Below are positions 6,073-7,286 of a stretch of 7,286 bases of DNA, piece by piece. Under the pieces are notes generated by a model. The model had not been told where the DNA came from. It saw nothing but the letters and a program-made list of their open reading frames with translations, and searched no databases. Source of the DNA: Nitrospina sp. (GTDB lineage: Bacteria > Nitrospinota > Nitrospinia > Nitrospinales > VA-1). The translations under genes and the position numbers were made by a program. The stretch lies in the NCBI GenBank assembly GCA_018665625.1, contig JABJCF010000513.1, forward strand, positions 1 through 7,286, written 5' to 3'. Within the stretch, counting starts at the first letter, position 1. Each line of letters begins with the position of its first letter.

Positions 6073-7286
6073 ATGAATAATAAAGTTCCCGTAATAAATG
6101 ATATCCCAAGCACTCCAAAGCCTACTGAATCTGGCGGTATTGGAGAAAGCCGGGTGGTCGAAAATTACAAAAAATTACTAAGCGGTTTTAAACCAATTAA
6201 AGAGTTGGTCTTGATTGCGCCAATGCAAGTACCTGAATCAGTATTTGATATTGAGGTTGCTAAGGGCGCAGGTTATTTTAATTACCCTCCGGTAGGGTTG
6301 TTATATATTGCATCGGTAGCCAAACATATAGTCCCAGATATCAAAATCCATTTAATAGACCTAAACTTAGAAATGCTTCAAAAGGCGAATGACGGGGATT
6401 TTTCGTATGATTTTTGGAAGCTCCGAATTTCGAATGTCTTAAAGGATACGAAGTCAGCTTACGTGGGAATTTCCTGTATGTTTGATGTTAACAAGGAAGC
6501 CTTTATTGAAATATCACAAAATATTAAAGATGAGTTTCCGGAAATTCCTATTTTAGCAGGTGGCGTTCAGGCTACGTATGATTATGAAGAGCTGCTCGAC
6601 AAATTTAGCTTTGACATGATTTTTCGCAAAGAGAGTGAACTGCAATTCTCTAATTTTATTAGCAATATTAATAACGCTGATTATTCCTCTTTACCAAATG
6701 GGGCCGCATTTAAATATAACCAGCAGATTATGACTTTAGGTGAGCCTGACCAAGAGACTCCTGTCGAATTTGATATTCGCGATGCATATTCACTCATACC
6801 CATTGAAGACTATTATAAGGTAGGAGGTTTAGCCGTTTTTTCAAGATACAACGGAATCACAAAACCTTTCGCTACTGTGCTAAGTAACCGCGGATGCCGC
6901 GCCTATTGCACTTTTTGCACCGTACGCGATTTTAACGGCAAAGGCATTCGAGCCCGGTCGGTCGAAAGTGTAATTGATGAGCTTAAATTCCTATGGGGAA
7001 AAGGAATAAGACAAATTGACTGGCTGGACGATGATTTTTTATGGGACAAAGAACGAACCCTCCACCTTCTAAAGAGAATGACGGAGGAAGTCCCTGACAT
7101 GGAATGGATCAGCAACAACGGACTCATTGCCGCCGCCATCAATGAAGAAATAATGGAATGGATGGTTCGCTCCGGTTTGAAAGCAGTAAAAGTTGGCATT
7201 GAATCTGGCAACGACGCCATGCTCAAAAAAATTTTGAAGCCCACTAGCAAAAGAAAACTATTGATGTCTTCAGAGCTTTTTAAAAA
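6073..7286 (+). CDS. Radical SAM protein with B12-binding-like N-terminal region, 3'-truncated
   Basis: An open frame from ATG 6073 runs without a stop to the right edge (404 complete codons). Residues ~40-200 resemble the cobalamin-binding-like domain common in this superfamily: ELVLIAP (44-50), YPPVGLLYIASVAKH (71-85), IHLIDLN (92-98), and LAGGVQAT (161-168). I see no DxHxxG cobalamin-ligand motif. The radical SAM core starts at ~265. SNRGCRAYCTFC has Cys275, Cys279 and Cys282 (CxxxCxxC) for the 4Fe-4S cluster that cleaves S-adenosylmethionine. It continues with WLDDDFLWD (about 327-335) and VKVGIESGND (about 373-382), a typical core strand. The first ~40 residues look low in conserved content and could be shortened if a later start is used. 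No ribosome site is visible, and the gene is 47 bases after the SDR. It may be a methyltransferase or carbon-skeleton modifying enzyme; substrate and true length cannot be told. Confidence 0.88.
   Translation, partial: MNNKVPVINDIPSTPKPTESGGIGESRVVENYKKLLSGFKPIKELVLIAPMQVPESVFDIEVAKGAGYFNYPPVGLLYIASVAKHIVPDIKIHLIDLNLEMLQKANDGDFSYDFWKLRISNVLKDTKSAYVGISCMFDVNKEAFIEISQNIKDEFPEIPILAGGVQATYDYEELLDKFSFDMIFRKESELQFSNFISNINNADYSSLPNGAAFKYNQQIMTLGEPDQETPVEFDIRDAYSLIPIEDYYKVGGLAVFSRYNGITKPFATVLSNRGCRAYCTFCTVRDFNGKGIRARSVESVIDELKFLWGKGIRQIDWLDDDFLWDKERTLHLLKRMTEEVPDMEWISNNGLIAAAINEEIMEWMVRSGLKAVKVGIESGNDAMLKKILKPTSKRKLLMSSELFK

Noticed and set aside
6903..7250. 115-codon open frame on the minus strand
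   Set aside because: It is a shadow of the radical SAM core, whose motifs on the + strand are unambiguous and whose frame is open to the right edge.

Overview
The window looks like part of a surface-polysaccharide (LPS/O-antigen or capsule type) sugar-biosynthesis locus from a Gram-negative bacterium. All seven genes lie on the + strand. Six encode enzymes that make, activate or reshape sugars; the seventh is a radical SAM enzyme. Base composition is moderately AT-rich, and several genes have weak or no Shine-Dalgarno sequence. I cannot name the organism from sequence alone; an environmental proteobacterial-type lineage would fit, but that is inference.

Layout. (1) 1-669: the C-terminal part of an extended short-chain dehydrogenase (SDR) nucleotide-sugar epimerase/dehydratase, cut by the left edge. 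(2) 670-885: a 216-base gap holding a near-consensus sigma70-type promoter (TTGACT, 17 bases, TATAAT) and a leader of roughly 147 nt. (3) 886-5065: a tight four-gene run with gaps of only 6-14 bases. It holds a GmhA-like SIS-domain sugar-phosphate isomerase, the alpha and beta subunits of a thiamine-diphosphate E1 dehydrogenase, and a fused nucleotidyltransferase/PfkB kinase whose domains are in the opposite order to HldE. (4) 5066-5152: an 87-base spacer. (5) 5153-6025: a complete second SDR epimerase/dehydratase. (6) 6073-7286: the first 404 residues of a radical SAM protein with a B12-binding-like N-terminal region, cut by the right edge.

How the genes may work together (inference). The isomerase and the kinase/nucleotidyltransferase resemble the GmhA and HldE steps that turn sedoheptulose 7-phosphate into an NDP-heptose. 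The two SDRs could then modify an NDP-sugar. The E1 alpha/beta pair has no E2 or E3 partner in the window and may do carbon-carbon chemistry on a sugar or supply an acyl group. Several proteins depart from canonical active sites. E1 alpha has Arg where the Mg-binding Asp should be, the first SDR has YxxxR instead of YxxxK, and the isomerase has two substituted metal-ligand positions. The pathway is therefore unlikely to be plain ADP-heptose synthesis. No GmhB phosphatase, glycosyltransferase, transporter, RNA gene, mobile element or CRISPR array is visible.
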